Of a DNA stretch of 64,000 nt, positions 34,001 through 42,829 are shown piece by piece. The position numbers and the translations under genes are program-made. The notes under the pieces are model-generated. The model was not told where the DNA came from and did not search any database. It worked only from the letters and a program-made list of their open reading frames with translations. The stretch comes from Muricoccus nepalensis (GTDB lineage Bacteria; Pseudomonadota; Alphaproteobacteria; Acetobacterales; Acetobacteraceae), in assembly GCF_006438825.1 (NCBI RefSeq), contig NZ_RCZP01000009.1, forward strand, positions 62,001-126,000, written 5' to 3'. The stretch's first letter is position 1, and every line of letters begins with the position of its first letter.

Positions 34001-36628
34001 TCAGGCCGGTGCCATCTCCGCTGCGAGCAGCGCCGCGATCTCCGGGCGGCAGGAGCCGCAGCCCGTCCCCGCGCGCGTCGCCTCGCCCACGGCCGCCACG
34101 CTGCAGGCGCCCCCGCGGACCGCGCCCCGCACCGCAGCTTGGGAAATTCCGTGGCAGACGCAGAGCGTGGGGGAGGGCGGCGGCCCGTCCGCCGCGCGCC
34201 CCGCGAGAAGCGCCCCCAGCGGCGCCGCGCCGTCGCCGGCGAGCACCGCCGCCAGCCAGTCCCGCGCCGGCAGCCGGTGGTGCGGCCCGACGAAGAGCAC
34301 GGCCTCCGCCCGCCCCTCCCGCAGCAGCACGCCCCGGTGCAGGCCCGCCGAGGGATCCTCCAGCCGCGCCCAGTCCGCGCCCTCGGCCGGCAGCAGGGCC
34401 AGGAGCCGCGCGAAGGCCTCCGCCGGCGCCTCCTTCCCCGCCAGCTCGTGCCGCCACAGACCCTCGCCCGCCAGCGCCACCGCGGCCCAGTCGGCGATCC
34501 CCGGGCCGAGGTCCCGCCGCGCCAGCAGGAAGCCGTGCCAAGCCGGCGAAAAGGCCGAGAGCGCCACGCGCGCCGACTTCAGCGCGGGCTGCCCGCTGAC
34601 AGGATCGAAAACCGGCGGCACCGTGCCGTTCACCCGCGCGGCGGGCGCGGCCTGCGCCGTCCAGTGCATCGGCGCGAAGGCGGTGCCGCGCCGCTGTCCG
34701 GTGTCGTGCCGCAGCCGCAGCACGGCGCCCGCGCCGCCATGGCCGGTGATGCGCGCCAGCGCGCCGTCCTCGATCCCCGCCGCGTCGGCGGGATGCACGG
34801 CCAGCACCGGCTCCGGCGCGTGCGCCATCAGCCGCGGCACGCCGCCCGTGCGCGTCATGGTGTGCCACTGGTCGCGCAGCCGGCCGGTGAGCAGCGTCAG
34901 CCGCCCGTCATCCGCGGGCTGATCGGCCTGCGACACCGCGACGAAGCGCGCGCGCCCCGCGGGGAAGGCGCCGTCGGCGAAGAAGCGCGCGGGGGCCGGG
35001 CCCGCGGCCGGCACCGGCCAGCGCGTCGGCGCCATCGCCTCGTAGTCGGCGTCGGTCATGCCCGCGAGGCCCGAGATGTCGAAGGCCCGGCGGCCGCGGT
35101 TGCCGAGCCCAGTCAGCGCCGCGTGCTCGCGGAAGATCGCAGCCGGCCCGTCCCAGGCGAAGTCCGCGCCCCAGCCGAGCCGCGCCGCCACCCCTGCCAC
35201 GATCCACCAGTCCGGCCGCGCCTCCCCCGGCGCGCGCAGGAAGCCGCGCTGGCGGGAGATCACGCGCTCCGAGTTCGTCACCGTGCCGCTCTTCTCCGCC
35301 CAGCCGAGCGCGGGCAGGCGCACATGGGCGTGGGCCATCGTGTCGGTGTTCGCCATGCAGTCCGACACGACGAGGAAGGGCGCCCGCGCCAGCGCCTCCC
35401 TCGCCGCCTCGCCGTCGGGCAGGGAGACGGCCGGGTTGGTCGCCATCACCCAGAGCGCGCCGACCCGTCCCGCCGAGACCGCCTGGAACAGCTCCACCGC
35501 CTTCAGCCCCGGCCCCGCCGCCAGGTTGGGCGCGTTCCAGTGCGCGCGCACGATCTCGGCCTCGCCCGGCACGGCCCAGTCGAGGTGCCCGGCCAGGATG
35601 TTCGCCAGCGCCCCTACCTCGCGCCCGCCCATCGCGTTGGGCTGGCCCGTGACCGAGAAGGGACCGGCGCCCGGCTTGCCGATCCGCCCCGTCAGCAGGT
35701 GCGCGTTGATGATCGCGTTCGCGCCGTCCGTCCCCGTCTCGGACTGGTTGATCCCCTGGCTCCAGAGCGTAACGACGCGGGGCGTGCCCGCGAAGAGGTC
35801 GAGGAAGGCGTCGAGGTCGGCGGGGTCCAGCCCGGTGCGCTCCGCCGCGTTCGCCGCGTCGGCGCGGGCGGCCGCGAGCGCGCGGTCGAGCCCCCGGGTG
35901 TGCGCCTCCACGAAGGCGGCGTCCGCGTGGCCGCCTGCGTCGAGGTGCGCGAGCAGCGCGTTGAACAGCGCGACGTCCGATCCCGGCCGGATCGCCAGGT
36001 GCAGGTCCGCGCCCTCCACGCTCGGGGTGCGGCGCGGGTCGATGATCACGAGCCGCAGCGAGGGCCGCAGCGCCCGCGCCTGCGCGATGCGCTGGAACAG
36101 CACCGGGTGGCACCAAGCAAGATTGCTGCCGACGAGGACGACGAGGTCCGCTTCCTCGAGGTCCTCGTAGACGCCGGGCACCACGTCCTCGCCGAAGGCC
36201 CGGCGGTGCGCGGCCACGGCGCTGGCCATGCAGAGGCGCGAGTTGCTGTCGATGTTCCCCGTGCCGAGGAAGCCCTTCGCGAGCTTGTTCGCGGCGTAGT
36301 AGTCCTCCGTCAGCAACTGCCCCGACACGTAGAGCGCGACGCCGTCCCGCCCGAGCTCCGACTGCGCGCGCCGCAGCCCCTCCGCCACCGCGTCCAGCGC
36401 CGCGTCCCAGGAGGCGCGCTTCCCCCGCACCTCCGGGTGCAGCAGCCGCCCCGGCAGGTCCAGCGTCTCGCCCAGCGCCGTGCCCTTGCTGCACAGGCGC
36501 CCGCGGTTGGCGGGGTGCTCGGGGTCGCCCACGACGCGCCCGTCCGGCGCGGCCAGCACGCCGCAGCCGACGCCGCAATAGGGGCAGGTCGTGCGCGTGA
36601 GCGCCGCGGGCGGGGGCAGGGCGTCCAT
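34001..36628 (-). CDS. nasA: Assimilatory nitrate reductase, molybdopterin subunit with C-terminal BFD-type [2Fe-2S] domain
   Basis: 875 aa. The N-terminal [4Fe-4S] site has Cys15, Cys18, Cys22 and Cys46 (CPYCGVGC and RLCSKG). Mo-bis-MGD binding segments follow, including SNLAWCHPV, MATNPAVSLPDG and a C-terminal dinucleotide domain with LLTGRLRDQWHTMTRTG. At the end a BFD-like domain carries CVCHGIS and GCGSCRPEI, as in NasA/NarB proteins that take electrons through an extra cluster. It reduces nitrate to nitrite in the cytoplasm. The ATG lies one base after the stop of the flavoprotein gene (TGAGATG). Last gene of the nas operon. Confidence 0.95.
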   Translation of the reverse strand: MDALPPPAALTRTTCPYCGVGCGVLAAPDGRVVGDPEHPANRGRLCSKGTALGETLDLPGRLLHPEVRGKRASWDAALDAVAEGLRRAQSELGRDGVALYVSGQLLTEDYYAANKLAKGFLGTGNIDSNSRLCMASAVAAHRRAFGEDVVPGVYEDLEEADLVVLVGSNLAWCHPVLFQRIAQARALRPSLRLVIIDPRRTPSVEGADLHLAIRPGSDVALFNALLAHLDAGGHADAAFVEAHTRGLDRALAAARADAANAAERTGLDPADLDAFLDLFAGTPRVVTLWSQGINQSETGTDGANAIINAHLLTGRIGKPGAGPFSVTGQPNAMGGREVGALANILAGHLDWAVPGEAEIVRAHWNAPNLAAGPGLKAVELFQAVSAGRVGALWVMATNPAVSLPDGEAAREALARAPFLVVSDCMANTDTMAHAHVRLPALGWAEKSGTVTNSERVISRQRGFLRAPGEARPDWWIVAGVAARLGWGADFAWDGPAAIFREHAALTGLGNRGRRAFDISGLAGMTDADYEAMAPTRWPVPAAGPAPARFFADGAFPAGRARFVAVSQADQPADDGRLTLLTGRLRDQWHTMTRTGGVPRLMAHAPEPVLAVHPADAAGIEDGALARITGHGGAGAVLRLRHDTGQRRGTAFAPMHWTAQAAPAARVNGTVPPVFDPVSGQPALKSARVALSAFSPAWHGFLLARRDLGPGIADWAAVALAGEGLWRHELAGKEAPAEAFARLLALLPAEGADWARLEDPSAGLHRGVLLREGRAEAVLFVGPHHRLPARDWLAAVLAGDGAAPLGALLAGRAADGPPPSPTLCVCHGISQAAVRGAVRGGACSVAAVGEATRAGTGCGSCRPEIAALLAAEMAPA

Positions 36629-36629
36629 C

Positions 36630-38240
36630 TCAGTAGACGTCCCGCTGGTAGCGGTTCTGCCGGGCGAGGGCCACGATCCACTCGCGCGCCGCGTCCGCGT
36701 CCATGCGGCCCTCACCCATCGCGATGGCACGCAGCGTCGTGTCCACGTCCTTCGCCATCCGCGCGGCGTCGCCGCAGATGTAGAAGCGCGCGCCGTCCTG
36801 GAACCAGCGCCACAGGTCGGCCGCCTGCTCCTTCATCCGGTCCTGCACGTAGGTCTTCTTCGTGCCGGGATCGCGCGACCAGGCGAGCGACAGCCGCTCC
36901 AGCGTGCCGTCCGCGAGCCATCCCTCGATCTCGTCCGAGAAGAGGTAGTCGGTGGCGGAGCGCTGGTCCCCGAAGAACAGCCAGGTCCGCCCCTTGATCC
37001 CGAGCGAGGCGCGGTGCTGCAGGAAGGCGCGGAAGGGTGCGATGCCCGTGCCGGGACCGCACATGATGACGGGCGTGGAGGGATCCTCGGGCAGGCGGAA
37101 GTGGCTCACCTGCATGTGGGCCGGCATCACCCCCGCCAGCGCCCGCTCCTTGTCGCCGGGCACCGTGCGCGCCCCGCCCTCCGCCAGCGCGCGGAAGCCG
37201 AGATGCGAGGAGGCAACCCCCTGCCGCACCCGCCCGCGCCGCTCCGCCGTCACGACGGAGACGCAGAGCTCCACCTTGCCGGGCACCGCGAGCGGCGAGG
37301 AGGCGATGGAGTAGAGGCGCGGCTTCAGCCCCGGCAGCGAGGCCGCGAGGTCAGCCAGCGGCGGCCGCGCGGAGGGGAAGTGCTCCAGCAGGTCCAGCAG
37401 GTCCGCGTCCCCGGGCGACGCATCGTCGTCGCCGTCCACGAGCTTGCGCAGCATCGCCGCCTCCTTCGGATCGCGCGCCGCGCCCGCCAGGAGGTCGCAG
37501 GTGCGGTCCAGCGGCCGCGCGATCGCGAGGTGCGACAGGAAGGCCTCCCGCGCCGGCCGCGCCGTGCCGTCGGGGCAGGGCACCATCTCCTCCCCGGTGG
37601 CGCCGAGGATCGCAAGGCACCCCTCCACCAGCGCCGGGTCGTTCGGGGCGAGCAGCCCGAGGCTGTCGCCGGGCTCGTAACGAAGCCCGCTGCCCTCGAG
37701 GTCCAGCACCACGTTGCGCACGTCCTTGACCGACCCCGCGCCCGAGAGGGGCCTGGCCGCCAGCACGCGCACCGGCACCAGCGCCGGCCCGGTGGCCTTG
37801 GGCGCGGCGACGGGTGTTGCCGCGGGCGCCTCCGCCACCAGCGCCTTCAGCGCCCTCTGCGTCGCCTTGCCCCCGGGCACGCAGAGGGAGAGCGAGCCCT
37901 CCGCCCCCGAGGCGATCGCCTCCGCGTAGCTCTTGCAGACATAGCCGCACTGCCCGCAGTCGAGCTGCGCCATGGCCGCCATCAGCTGGCGGGAGGAGGG
38001 CTTGCCCGCCGCCATCGCCAGCCGCTCCTCGAGCGCCAGCGCCGGGTCGTGCCAGGGGAACTCCTCCTCCGGCTCCGGAGCGGGCGCCGCGGCGCCCCCG
38101 GCGGCCGCGCCGCCATAGAGCCCGGCGAGGAAGCCGTTCAGCCAGGCCCGCTGCTCCGCCGAGAAGGGCGCGCTCTCCGGGATCAGCGGCACGGGCGCGG
38201 GCTGCGGGAAGGCGCCGGGAATGGGGGAGATGGCGTTCAT
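36630..38240 (-). CDS. CysJ-like FAD/NADPH reductase (sulfite reductase alpha-type) with Fe-S motif
   Basis: 536 aa. No flavodoxin domain. The N-terminal region (about 85-125) has CGQCGYVC plus a distant Cys (LCVPGG), probably an iron-sulfur site. The rest is a cytochrome-P450-reductase-like FAD/NAD(P) module: RLYSIASSP (FAD), GVASSHLGF, IMCGPGTGIAPFRAF and FYICGDAARMAKDV, ending RQNRYQRDVY. Placed between nirA and nasA it is the likely electron source for one or both reductases. The start overlaps the nirA stop (ATGA). Confidence 0.9.
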   Translation of the reverse strand: MNAISPIPGAFPQPAPVPLIPESAPFSAEQRAWLNGFLAGLYGGAAAGGAAAPAPEPEEEFPWHDPALALEERLAMAAGKPSSRQLMAAMAQLDCGQCGYVCKSYAEAIASGAEGSLSLCVPGGKATQRALKALVAEAPAATPVAAPKATGPALVPVRVLAARPLSGAGSVKDVRNVVLDLEGSGLRYEPGDSLGLLAPNDPALVEGCLAILGATGEEMVPCPDGTARPAREAFLSHLAIARPLDRTCDLLAGAARDPKEAAMLRKLVDGDDDASPGDADLLDLLEHFPSARPPLADLAASLPGLKPRLYSIASSPLAVPGKVELCVSVVTAERRGRVRQGVASSHLGFRALAEGGARTVPGDKERALAGVMPAHMQVSHFRLPEDPSTPVIMCGPGTGIAPFRAFLQHRASLGIKGRTWLFFGDQRSATDYLFSDEIEGWLADGTLERLSLAWSRDPGTKKTYVQDRMKEQAADLWRWFQDGARFYICGDAARMAKDVDTTLRAIAMGEGRMDADAAREWIVALARQNRYQRDVY

Positions 38241-39955
38241 GCGTCGGCTTCCGCGGTCTCGCGCCCGGCCATGGCCCGCAGCGCGGCGTCGTCGTGGCGG
38301 GCGGTGAAGTCCTGGAAGGAAAGATCCGGCGCGCCCTCCTGCCAAGCGCGCAGCAGATTGAGAACCATCGGCGGCATCTCGTCATGCGGGACCTTCGCGA
38401 GGACGAGGCGCCCGATCGCCCGCTCCGCGCCGGCGCCGCCGCCGACATGCAGGTCGTAGCCCTCCACCTCCTCCTCGCCGCGCTCCGCCTTCGCGCCGAT
38501 GAGGCCGATGTCGCCGATATAGTGCTGGGCGCAGGAGTTGTGGCAGCCCGTGAGGTGGATGTTCACCGGCCGCGCCACCGCGATGCGCGCGTCGAGGTAG
38601 TCCGCCAGCGACGCCGCGTGCTGCTTCGTGTGCGCCGCCGCGAATTTGCAGCCCGCCGCCCCCGTGCAGGCCACCAGCCCGCCGCGGACATGGCTGGCCG
38701 AGGTGCCGAGCCCGATCGCCTCGATCTCGGCGCAGGCCTCCGCCATCCGCTCGCGCGGAATGTCGGAGAGAAGAAGGTTCTGCCACACCGTCAGCCGCAG
38801 CGTGCCGCTGCCGAAGGTGTCGGCGATGCGTGCCAGGCCGCGAAGCTGCGCCGCCGTGGCGCGCCCGACCGGCAGCACCACCCCCACGTATTGCAGCCCC
38901 GGCTGCCGCTGGTCGTGCACGCCGAGATGCCCGTGCTTGTCGGGCGGCGGGGCTGGCTCGACCGCGCCGGCCTCGCGCAGCGGCGCGCCGAGCTCCGCCT
39001 CCACCGCCTCGACGAAGCGCGGCAGGCCCCAACGGTCCAGCAGGTACTTTAGACGGGCCTTGCGCCGGTCCGTGCGGTCCCCGTGCGCGAGAAAGACGCG
39101 CATGACGGCGTCGGCCACCCGCACCACCGCGCCCGGCTCCACCACGCGCCCCGTGTCGCGCGCGAAGTCCCGGTGGCCCGTGATGCCGCCGAGCGCGAGG
39201 CGGAACACCACCTCCTCGCCCACCCGCACCGCGGTGAAGGCGATGTCGTTCGTGTCCTCCACCACCGCGACGCGGCCGCCGCCGTCGATCGAGATGTTGA
39301 ACTTGCGCGGCAGGCCGAAGAGGTCGCGCGTGTTCAGGATGTGGTGGTGCAGCTTGCGCACGATGGCGCGCGTGTCGATCAGCTCCCCCGGGTCGATGCC
39401 GGCGGTGGGGGAGGCCGTGATGTTGCGGATGTTGTCCGCGCCCGTGCCCTTGGGGATGATGCCGAGGTCCGCCAGCCGCTCCAGCAGCTCCACGCCGCGG
39501 TCCGCGGGGATCTCGCGGATCTGGAGGTTGTTGCGCGTCGTCGCGTCCACGTAGCCGCCGCCGCACTCCTCGGCGATCTCGGCCACGCCCTGCGCCTGCC
39601 AGGAGGAGAGCAGGCCGCCCGGGAGGCGCAGCCGGCACATGAAGGAATCCTGCGTCGGCCCAACGTAGAACAGCCCGTGCCAGCGCGTCGCGAGGTTCTC
39701 GAGGCCGTGCGGGAACCGGCCCTCCCGCGCGCGGGCCTCCACCTCGTCCCAGCGGTCCAGCGGGTGACGTTCCCGCTTCATCCTCTCCTCGGCCGAGAGC
39801 TTGCCGCCGGCCGCGACCGCCGCGTCCTGCGCGGCGCGCATCGCGTCCGGCGGCGCGCCCCCCTCGGCGCCGGGCGAGAGCGCGCCGCGGCGCGCCTCGA
39901 CGCCCGCCATGAAGCCCTTGAGGTAGTTCTGCTGCTCGCCCGAGAAATCCGCCAT
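38237..39955 (-). CDS. nirA: Ferredoxin-type nitrite reductase, NirA family (siroheme)
   Basis: 572 aa. It has two ferrodoxin-like half domains followed by siroheme/[4Fe-4S] halves. The cluster cysteines are ACTGAAGC and GCHNSC, and TTRNNLQIREIP is the usual siroheme-binding strand. It reduces nitrite to ammonia using six electrons. The short N-terminus MADFSGEQQNYLKGFMAG is characteristic of the alphaproteobacterial NirA branch. The FAD reductase at 39955 and the CysJ-like protein flank it and could supply electrons. The start overlaps the previous stop by one base. Confidence 0.93.
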   Translation of the reverse strand: MADFSGEQQNYLKGFMAGVEARRGALSPGAEGGAPPDAMRAAQDAAVAAGGKLSAEERMKRERHPLDRWDEVEARAREGRFPHGLENLATRWHGLFYVGPTQDSFMCRLRLPGGLLSSWQAQGVAEIAEECGGGYVDATTRNNLQIREIPADRGVELLERLADLGIIPKGTGADNIRNITASPTAGIDPGELIDTRAIVRKLHHHILNTRDLFGLPRKFNISIDGGGRVAVVEDTNDIAFTAVRVGEEVVFRLALGGITGHRDFARDTGRVVEPGAVVRVADAVMRVFLAHGDRTDRRKARLKYLLDRWGLPRFVEAVEAELGAPLREAGAVEPAPPPDKHGHLGVHDQRQPGLQYVGVVLPVGRATAAQLRGLARIADTFGSGTLRLTVWQNLLLSDIPRERMAEACAEIEAIGLGTSASHVRGGLVACTGAAGCKFAAAHTKQHAASLADYLDARIAVARPVNIHLTGCHNSCAQHYIGDIGLIGAKAERGEEEVEGYDLHVGGGAGAERAIGRLVLAKVPHDEMPPMVLNLLRAWQEGAPDLSFQDFTARHDDAALRAMAGRETAEADA

Positions 39956-41145
39956 CACGCCGCGTCCTGAAGAAAGGCCTGCCCCAGCGCCGCGTCCGCC
40001 CGCGACGCCACGGCCCGCCCGCTCGCGATCAACCCCTGGTAGAAGCCGGCCTCCGCCGTGTCGCCGTAGAGCACGGCGCCCACCAGCCGATCGTCGCGCC
40101 ACCAGAGCCGCCGGTAGCTCTCGCCCGCGCGCAGCGTCACCGCCTCCGCGCCCGCCGGCGCGACTTCGCCGCCCGACCAGACCTGCGTGCCCGACACCTT
40201 CAGCGCCGCCGAATCCGCGCGTGGCGCCCAGGCCATCGCCTCGCCGGCGATCGTCGCGGCCGCGATCTCCGCCTGCTCCAGCGCGGGGGCGACGAGGCCG
40301 ATGGTCCGCCCCTCCACCTCCGCGCACTCGCCCACGGCGAGGACGTGCGGGTCGCTCGTGCGCAGCGCCGCGTCGGCCACGATCCCGCGCGCGATCGAAA
40401 GGCCGCTCGCCCGCGCCAGGTCGATGTTCGGCCGCACGCCGACGGACATCACCACCAGCCGCGCCGGGATGCGCTCGCCGCCTGCCAGCCGCACCGCTTC
40501 CACGCGGTCCACCCCCTCGATCGCGACCGTCTCCGCGGGCATGCGCAGCGTCAGCCCGCGCGCGCGCAACCGGCCGGCCAGCAGCGTGCCGGCGTCGTAG
40601 TCGAGCTGCCGCTCCATCGGCCATCCCACCGCGTGCAGCACCGTCACCTTCATCCCGCGCGCGGCCAGTCCCGCCGCCGTCTCCAGCCCCAGCAGCCCGC
40701 CGCCGATCACCACCGCCGGCCCGCCCGCGCGCGCCGCCTCGATCATCTGCCGCGTCTCCGCCAGGTCCCGCCACGCGATCACCCCCGGCAGCTCCGCACC
40801 GGGCAGCGGCAGGCGGAAGGACTTGCTGCCGGTGGCCAGCACGCACCAATCGTAGCCGATCCGTTCGCCACGCGCCGTAACGGCCACGCGCGCCGCGAGG
40901 TCGAGCGCGGCGACCGGCGTTCCCGGCCGGTAGCGCACCCCCGCGGCCCGGAGCTCCGCGAGCGAGTGCGTCACGAGCGCCGCCTGCTCGACGTCGCCGG
41001 CGAGGTACTTCGACAGCGCGACCCGGTCATAGGGCAGGGCCGGCTCGGCGCCCGCCAGCACCACCTCGGCCCCGGGCAGGCGCCCGGCGACGCGGAGCGC
41101 GCAGCGCGTGCCGGCCGGGCCGGCGCCGACGACCAGGACCTTCAT
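39955..41145 (-). CDS. FAD-dependent NAD(P)H oxidoreductase (NirB N-terminal/NasB-like electron donor)
   Basis: 396 aa. Two Rossmann motifs (MKVLVVGAGPAGTRCALR and AVVIGGGLLGLETAAGLA), ATGSK and the FAD-Asp region (reading VGECAE) identify a pyridine-nucleotide-disulfide-type reductase without redox cysteines. It resembles the N-terminal part of NirB and rubredoxin reductases. In NasA-type nitrate reductases a separate FAD subunit passes NADH electrons to the BFD domain, which is the likely role here. It overlaps the nrtD stop (ATGA). Confidence 0.88.
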   Translation of the reverse strand: MKVLVVGAGPAGTRCALRVAGRLPGAEVVLAGAEPALPYDRVALSKYLAGDVEQAALVTHSLAELRAAGVRYRPGTPVAALDLAARVAVTARGERIGYDWCVLATGSKSFRLPLPGAELPGVIAWRDLAETRQMIEAARAGGPAVVIGGGLLGLETAAGLAARGMKVTVLHAVGWPMERQLDYDAGTLLAGRLRARGLTLRMPAETVAIEGVDRVEAVRLAGGERIPARLVVMSVGVRPNIDLARASGLSIARGIVADAALRTSDPHVLAVGECAEVEGRTIGLVAPALEQAEIAAATIAGEAMAWAPRADSAALKVSGTQVWSGGEVAPAGAEAVTLRAGESYRRLWWRDDRLVGAVLYGDTAEAGFYQGLIASGRAVASRADAALGQAFLQDAA

Positions 41146-41942
41146 GCCGCGGCCAGCCCGGGCGCGGCGTGGCGGTGGTGCAGGAACTCGAGCACCGCCG
41201 CGCGCGCCGCGATGAAGCGCGGGTCCGCCACCAGCGCCAGCCGGTCGCGCGGCCGCGCCAGCCCGACCTCCAGGATCTCGCCGATGCGGGCGTTCGGCCC
41301 GTTGGTCAGCATGACGATCCGGTCGGACAGCAGCACCGCCTCGTCCACGTCGTGGGTGATCATCATCACGGTGGTGCCGAGCTCCGCGTGGATCGCCATG
41401 ACTTGGTCTTGCAGATGCGCCCGCGTCAGCGCGTCCAGCGCGCCGAAGGGCTCGTCCAGCAGCAGCACCTTGGGCTTCATCGCCAGCGCCCGGCCGATGC
41501 CGATGCGCTGCTTCATCCCGCCCGAGATCTCGTTCGGCCGCCGGTCCTTCGCGTGCGTCATCCGCACGAGGGCCAGGTTCTCCATCGTCCACTCGTGCCG
41601 CTCGGCGCGCGACAAGGACTTCGACAGCGTCTGGTCCACCGCGAGGCGGATGTTCTCGTAGCAGGTGAGCCAGGGCAGCAGGGAATGGTTCTGGAACACC
41701 ACGGCGCGGTCGGGGCCGGGGTCCGACACCTCCTTGCCGTCCAGCACCACGCCGCCGCCTGAAGCCGGCAGCAGCCCCGCCACCACGTTCAGCAGCGTGG
41801 ACTTGCCGCAGCCGGAATGGCCGATGACGGAGACGTACTCGCCGCGCGCCACCTTCAGGTCGATGCCGTTCAGCACGGGCACGCGCGACCGCCCGAAGGC
41901 GACGGTGACGTCGGAGATGTCGAGGAAGGGCTGCATTGCCAT
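41142..41942 (-). CDS. nrtD: Nitrate/nitrite ABC transporter ATP-binding protein
   Basis: 266 aa ABC ATPase of the nitrate/sulfonate/taurine class: Walker A GHSGCGKST, Q-loop VVFQNHSLLPW, signature EISGGMKQR, Walker B VLLLDEPFGALD and switch His in ITHDVDEA. No NrtC-type C-terminal receptor fusion is present. It energises NrtB for nitrate uptake. Two ATGs are possible (41942, 41936); the longer is given. Confidence 0.93.
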   Translation of the reverse strand: MAMQPFLDISDVTVAFGRSRVPVLNGIDLKVARGEYVSVIGHSGCGKSTLLNVVAGLLPASGGGVVLDGKEVSDPGPDRAVVFQNHSLLPWLTCYENIRLAVDQTLSKSLSRAERHEWTMENLALVRMTHAKDRRPNEISGGMKQRIGIGRALAMKPKVLLLDEPFGALDALTRAHLQDQVMAIHAELGTTVMMITHDVDEAVLLSDRIVMLTNGPNARIGEILEVGLARPRDRLALVADPRFIAARAAVLEFLHHRHAAPGLAAA

Positions 41943-41954
41943 GGGGGCCGTTCC

Positions 41955-42827
41955 TCAGACCGTCGCGGTGCCGCGGGTGACGAGATGCCCGGCCAGCGCC
42001 ATCAGCCGGTCCAGCGCGAAGCCGACGAGGCCGACATAGGCGAGGGCCACGATGATGTCGGACAAGTTGGAAGAGTTCCACGCGTCCCAGATGAAGAAGC
42101 CGATGCCGACGCCGCCTATGAGCATCTCCGCCGCGATGATCGCGAGCCAGGAGAGGCCGACGCCGATGCGAAGCCCCGTGAAGATGTAGGGGGCGGCCGC
42201 CGGCAGGATGATCCGCCACCAGTAGGCCGGCCCGCGCAGGCGGATCACCGCGGCCACGTTGCGGTAGTCGGCGGGAACGTTCCGCACGCCCACCGCCGTG
42301 TTGATGATGATCGGCCAGACCGAGGTGATGAAGATGACGAAGATGGCGGAGGGCTGCGCCTCACGGAAGGCCGCGAGCGAGAGCGGCAGCCAGGCCAGCG
42401 GCGGCACCGTGCGCAGCACCTGGAAGATCGGGTCCAGGCCCCGCATCGCGAGCTTCGAGGTGCCGATCAGCAGCCCCACCGCGATGCCGATGACGGCCGA
42501 GAGCGCGAAGCCCACCGCCACGCGCTGGAGGCTGGCCAGAAGGTGCCAGAACAGCCCCTTGTCCAGCCCGCCGCGGTCGAAGAAGGGATCGACGATGAGG
42601 TCGTGCGCGTCGGCCCAGACCTTCGAGGGCGGCGGCAGGGTCGCGCCCGGGCCGCTCGCCACCACCTCCCACAGCCCCATCAGCGCCAGCACGACCGCCA
42701 GCGGCGGCAGCACGCGCTCCGCGTAGGGGCGCAGGCGTGCGCCGAGGGTGAGCGCCGGCATCGAGCTGGGCGCGGGCCGCGTGACGGACGGCGGCGCCGC
42801 CACCGGGGTCTGGACAGTCGCGTTCAT
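41955..42827 (-). CDS. nrtB: Nitrate/nitrite ABC transporter permease
   Basis: 290 aa with about six membrane segments and the EAA-like loop AAVIRLRGPAYWWRIILPAA that docks to the ATPase. The long LPPPSKVWADAHDLI segment after the first helix is typical of NrtB/NtrB. It lies between nrtA and nrtD with spacing of 2 and 12 bases. Moves nitrate (possibly nitrite or cyanate) across the inner membrane. Confidence 0.93.
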   Translation of the reverse strand: MNATVQTPVAAPPSVTRPAPSSMPALTLGARLRPYAERVLPPLAVVLALMGLWEVVASGPGATLPPPSKVWADAHDLIVDPFFDRGGLDKGLFWHLLASLQRVAVGFALSAVIGIAVGLLIGTSKLAMRGLDPIFQVLRTVPPLAWLPLSLAAFREAQPSAIFVIFITSVWPIIINTAVGVRNVPADYRNVAAVIRLRGPAYWWRIILPAAAPYIFTGLRIGVGLSWLAIIAAEMLIGGVGIGFFIWDAWNSSNLSDIIVALAYVGLVGFALDRLMALAGHLVTRGTATV

Positions 42828-42829
42828 GC